Shown one piece after another: positions 41,766-44,417 of a stretch of 44,417 bases of DNA. This DNA is from a bacterium (GTDB lineage Bacteria > Actinomycetota > Acidimicrobiia > Spongiisociales > ZC4RG35). The stretch spans positions 1-44,417 of the forward strand of contig JAHEDH010000009.1 of assembly GCA_024641285.1 (NCBI GenBank). Direction: 5' to 3'. The translations under genes and the position numbers were made by a program. Positions within the stretch are counted from its first letter, which is position 1, and every line of letters starts with the position of its first letter. The notes beneath the pieces are model-generated. The model had not been told where the DNA came from. It saw only the letters and a program-made list of their open reading frames with translations, and did not search any database.

Positions 41766-42727
41766 TCGTCTCCTCGGTCATGCAGGGCACCGCTCGATCG
41801 ATGCTCGGCTGCCAGGTGGGCCGCGCCGATCGCCGCCGCCCATCGGCCATCACTTGCGTTCACGAGGTCGACCTCGGGTCGATGGCCGCGTCCCGGCAGA
41901 CCCGATGCTATCCGGTCACGCGCGGCATCGAGGATCAGATCGCCCGCCAGGGACACGCCGCCGGCCACCACGACGACATCGGGGTCGAGCACCAGCATGA
42001 GGTTGGCGACACCGACGCCAAGCCAGCCGCCGGCGAGCCGCAACGCAGCGATCGCCCGCGGCGAGCCGCCGGCCGCAGAGCGGGCGAGCGCCTCGGCAGT
42101 CGGTTCCAGACCGAGTCGGGCCGCCGCGATCCCGAGCTGACGGCCGGACACCATCGTCTCCCAGCAACCATGACGTCCACAGGGGCACTCGAGGTCCCCT
42201 CCCCCGATCTGCATGTGGCCGACTTCACCTGCGAATCCCGCCCCCCGCCAGATCTCGCCGTCGACGACGAGACCTGCGCCGATGCCCGTGCCGACCGAGA
42301 TCGTGAGTGCCACGCGACGGCCGACCGCCGCTCCCATCACCCACTCGGCGTATGCGGCGCAGTTGGCATCGTTGTCCACGACCGAGCTGTCGAGCAGCGG
42401 ACGAAGCAGCCCCGAGACGTCGACGCCGGTGTCAGAGAGGTGTGGCCCCCACACGAAGCGCCCGCGGGGGTGATCGACCAGCCCGGCGATTCCGATCCCG
42501 GCAGCGGTCACGCCGTGGTCGCGGATCGCCGCTTCGATCAGCGGCGGCAGCATCGCGGTGATGGGGGCGTCACGCAGTCGGATGGAACGGTCGATGATCC
42601 GGCCGGCCACCATGATCACCGATTTGACGCGCTCTCCGCCGATGTCGATTCCGATGACCGCGGCCCGACCGTTGGCGGCCTCAGTCGAGATCGATCCGGA
42701 CACGTCCACCGGGCTCCGGCTCGCCAC
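41762..42727 (-). CDS. ROK-family sugar kinase (glucokinase-like)
   Basis: 321 residues. The phosphate-binding IGIDIGGERVKS is at 25-36, the catalytic Asp120 in DNDANCAA, then SVGTGIGAGLV and Glu168/His171 (GEVGHMQ). The ROK zinc site is Cys181, Cys183 and Cys188 (CPCGRHGCWE). This fits a glucokinase of the ROK family. Start is uncertain: GTG 42727 overlaps the 62-aa gene by 47 nt, and GTGs at 42709 and 42703 are also possible. No sugar-transport genes are nearby. Confidence 0.88.
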   Translation of the reverse strand: MASRSPVDVSGSISTEAANGRAAVIGIDIGGERVKSVIMVAGRIIDRSIRLRDAPITAMLPPLIEAAIRDHGVTAAGIGIAGLVDHPRGRFVWGPHLSDTGVDVSGLLRPLLDSSVVDNDANCAAYAEWVMGAAVGRRVALTISVGTGIGAGLVVDGEIWRGAGFAGEVGHMQIGGGDLECPCGRHGCWETMVSGRQLGIAAARLGLEPTAEALARSAAGGSPRAIAALRLAGGWLGVGVANLMLVLDPDVVVVAGGVSLAGDLILDAARDRIASGLPGRGHRPEVDLVNASDGRWAAAIGAAHLAAEHRSSGALHDRGDE

Positions 42728-42869
42728 CCTCTTCGGCCTTCCCGACCTTGCCGAGCTCGTCGACCAGGGCTTCGACCGCTTTCAGGCTCTCCACACCTGC
42801 TCTGAGCAGGTGATAGACCATCCGAGAGCCGGCTCGCTTGACGGCGTTGAGCGTCTCGGACTCGGACAT
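42681..42869 (-). CDS. Small helical protein (62 aa), linked to ArsA and ROK genes
   Basis: 62 residues, starting MSESETLNAVKRAGSRMVYHLLRAGVESLKAVEALVDELGK and ending in an acidic/basic tail. Mostly one or two amphipathic helices, no membrane segment. ATG 42869 overlaps the arsA stop as TGATG, and its 3' end overlaps the ROK gene. I recognise no named family; similar short proteins next to ArsA genes are my recollection in related actinobacteria. Not just a shadow: composition and overlap spacing look coding. Confidence 0.65.
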   Translation of the reverse strand: MSESETLNAVKRAGSRMVYHLLRAGVESLKAVEALVDELGKVGKAEEGGEPEPGGRVRIDLD

Positions 42870-44044
42870 CAGCGCTTCGCCTCGGCTCCGAACGCAACCC
42901 TCAGGACGGAGTCGTTGAACGACGCCCGGGCGATCTCCCGCCGCTGGAGTGAGTCCGGCAGCACGAATGAACGGCGGTACGGCCCCACTTCGACGTACAG
43001 CTCGACCCCGTGACGGAAGACATCGAGATCCGTCTTGTCGACGAACGGCACGTCCATCTCGAGCACGATCATGCCGTCCTCGTCCAGCACCCTGAACGGG
43101 CTGCGGGCGGAGTAGTCGGCAACCGGATCGGCATCCTGGTAGAGCTCTGCGGCCATCTGACGGAGCTGATCGATCCCGACCATCTCGTCGTCGAACAGCC
43201 TGAGCCGGAGACGAGGGACTTCGCGGAACGCGGCGTCGACCGTGTCGATGTGGGCTCGCTGGATGTCCCGCCACTTCGCGAAGTAGGGGTCGCTGATCTC
43301 GTCGGGGAGAACCCGGTTGACCACGACACCGTCGACGCCGTACCCGAAGAGGCCGAGATAGGTGTAGGTACGGCGAGCCTCGTCGATGACCATCTTCTCG
43401 GGATTCATCACGAGACGCGCTGAGGTGATCTCCGGGTTCCCCAGCAACTCCTTGACCTGCTCGACACCGAAGAAGACCTCCTGCGCAGCGGCGAACACGT
43501 CGTCCGCCGGCATGGGCATCTCGGTGATGCGGCTGAGTACCGGCCGAGCCGCCTTCATGATCTTCCTCTGCCCGGGGAGCACCCTTTCGAAGTACCAGCT
43601 CAGGACCTCGGGCAGGCTGAGCAGTCGCAGGGTCTCGGCGGTCGGGGCACAGTCCACGATGATCACGTCGTAGTTGCCGGAACGGGCGTGCTCGTTGACG
43701 CCGAGCAGCGCAAACAGCTCGTCCATCCCCGGGAACACCAGGAATTCCTCGGCCTCCAACCCGTCGACGCCGCCCCACCCGAAGACGTTCATCATGTGCT
43801 CGCGGATCTTCCCCCAGTGTTTCTCGAGCTGCAGTTGGGTATCGATCTGCTGGGCCTCGAGGTTGGCGACGACCTCGACCGGCTCGTCCTTCAGACCGAC
43901 GTCGAAAGCGTCACCGAGGCTGTGCGCCGGGTCCGTGGAGGTGATCAGGGTGCGATACCCGCGATCGGCCGCCGCCAGGGCGGTGGCGGCTGCCACGGTG
44001 GTCTTCCCGACACCGCCCTTGCCAGTGACGAGAATGATGCGCAT
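42869..44044 (-). CDS. ArsA/Get3-type ATPase with C-terminal HSP20-like domain
   Basis: 391 residues. The deviant P-loop GKGGVGKTT is at 8-16, DPAHSLGDAF (switch I) follows, and VIIVDCAPTAETLRLLSLP is the switch II region. The C-terminal 75 residues (IVLEMDVPFVDKTDLDVFRHGVELYVEVGPYRRSF) form an alpha-crystallin-like ArsA_HSP20 domain. The single ATPase half suggests a Get3-like dimer that may handle membrane proteins or cofactors; arsenite export is unlikely without arsB or arsR nearby. ATG 44044 overlaps the previous stop as TGATG. Confidence 0.92.
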   Translation of the reverse strand: MRIILVTGKGGVGKTTVAAATALAAADRGYRTLITSTDPAHSLGDAFDVGLKDEPVEVVANLEAQQIDTQLQLEKHWGKIREHMMNVFGWGGVDGLEAEEFLVFPGMDELFALLGVNEHARSGNYDVIIVDCAPTAETLRLLSLPEVLSWYFERVLPGQRKIMKAARPVLSRITEMPMPADDVFAAAQEVFFGVEQVKELLGNPEITSARLVMNPEKMVIDEARRTYTYLGLFGYGVDGVVVNRVLPDEISDPYFAKWRDIQRAHIDTVDAAFREVPRLRLRLFDDEMVGIDQLRQMAAELYQDADPVADYSARSPFRVLDEDGMIVLEMDVPFVDKTDLDVFRHGVELYVEVGPYRRSFVLPDSLQRREIARASFNDSVLRVAFGAEAKR

Positions 44045-44417
44045 CAGGAGCCGGCTTCGACGCGACTTCGCAAGCCGCGCAGCGCGGTCGTCACGATCTG
44101 CTTCTCGACCTGCTTGCGGAGGAAACCCGGAATAGAGAAGGCCGGCTCCGCTCGAAGTGCGTAGGTCACCCGGGTGTGGTCTTCGTCGACCGACTCGAAC
44201 CGATACGAGCCTTCCAATTCCTTGATGTCGTCCCCGGGATCGGCCGACCACGTCATCTCGTTCGGATAGTCGTACCGGTAGGTGAGCGAGTACTCGATCT
44301 CCTTGACCATGCCGTCGATCACGAACGTCGCCCGATGGACTCTTCCATCCTCGGTCTCCTCGAGGATCTCGGTGGAACGGACGCCGGTCGCCCAGTCCGG
44401 GTACACGGCGATGTCGG
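44044..44417 (-). CDS. SRPBCC-family (polyketide cyclase/START-like) protein, N-terminus cut by window edge
   Basis: The frame is open to the right edge, giving 124 codons minus stop. VYPDWATGVRSTEILEE and the later TRVTYALRAEPAFSIPGFLRKQVEKQIVTTALRGL are typical of actinobacterial SRPBCC proteins, which form a deep hydrophobic pocket for lipid-like ligands. A GTG at 44406 could start it, but homologous proteins begin earlier, so it most likely continues outside. It heads an operon with arsA (TGATG overlap), suggesting a joint role. Confidence 0.85.
   Translation of the reverse strand, partial: DIAVYPDWATGVRSTEILEETEDGRVHRATFVIDGMVKEIEYSLTYRYDYPNEMTWSADPGDDIKELEGSYRFESVDEDHTRVTYALRAEPAFSIPGFLRKQVEKQIVTTALRGLRSRVEAGS

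Noticed and set aside
1-44417. CRISPR array, tRNA, rRNA, insertion sequence or prophage
   Set aside because: No regularly spaced repeats with unique spacers, no cloverleaf or rRNA stretch, and no transposase, integrase or phage structural gene was seen.

Overview
The window is high-GC, dense bacterial DNA from an actinobacterium. The evidence is the division and cell-wall (dcw) cluster, which has SepF and DivIVA/Wag31 but no FtsA. Its 3' end runs ftsZ-pgeF-yggS-sepF-yggT-divIVA and then meets ileS and a DksA/TraR-type gene, the order known from Streptomyces and relatives. Lineage-typical families (DUF3040, actinobacterial HNH protein, ArsA with an HSP20-like tail) and probable leaderless promoters agree. 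An acidimicrobial or otherwise deep-branching lineage is my guess only. There is no sign of phage, transposon, CRISPR, rRNA or tRNA.

Left part (1-20.9 kb): a DksA/TraR-like gene (cut by the window edge) diverges from ileS (+). ileS converges on a dcw operon read on the minus strand: mraZ, rsmH, ftsL-like, an unknown 107-codon ORF, ftsI, murE, mraY, murD, ftsW, murG, murC, murB, ftsQ, ftsZ, pgeF, yggS, sepF, yggT, divIVA. Most junctions are 4-nt start/stop overlaps, so translation is probably coupled. murF, ddl and ftsA are absent. A promoter with spaced GTGACA repeats lies before mraZ. Two long stem-loops fill the mraZ-rsmH gap, and a second promoter region with inverted repeats lies before ftsZ.

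Middle (21-33 kb): an FMN/F420-type split-barrel protein, a DEAD-box helicase fused to an RRM, an HNH protein and two small unknown genes. Then come a MoxR-DUF58-transglutaminase operon, a MerR-type regulator, a DUF3040 membrane protein, a histidine phosphatase, a NUDIX hydrolase with a zinc ribbon, and two unknown membrane proteins.

Right part (33-44.4 kb): a type II fatty-acid synthesis operon (fabD-fabH-fabG-acpP-fabF), a threonine aldolase, an AlaC-like aminotransferase, a secreted bactofilin-like protein with a separate membrane partner, and a tightly overlapped minus-strand operon (SRPBCC, ArsA, 62-aa protein, ROK kinase, DUF1232). Two related intergenic repeat elements flank the fab/aldolase block, and one has a 27-bp tandem repeat beside it.

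Most of the window is ordinary housekeeping. The parts that deserve a second look are the structured mraZ-rsmH leader, the mraZ promoter repeats, the unknown ORF inside the dcw operon, the dispersed intergenic repeats and the split bactofilin-type locus. I do not see a clear novel defence or biosynthetic system.
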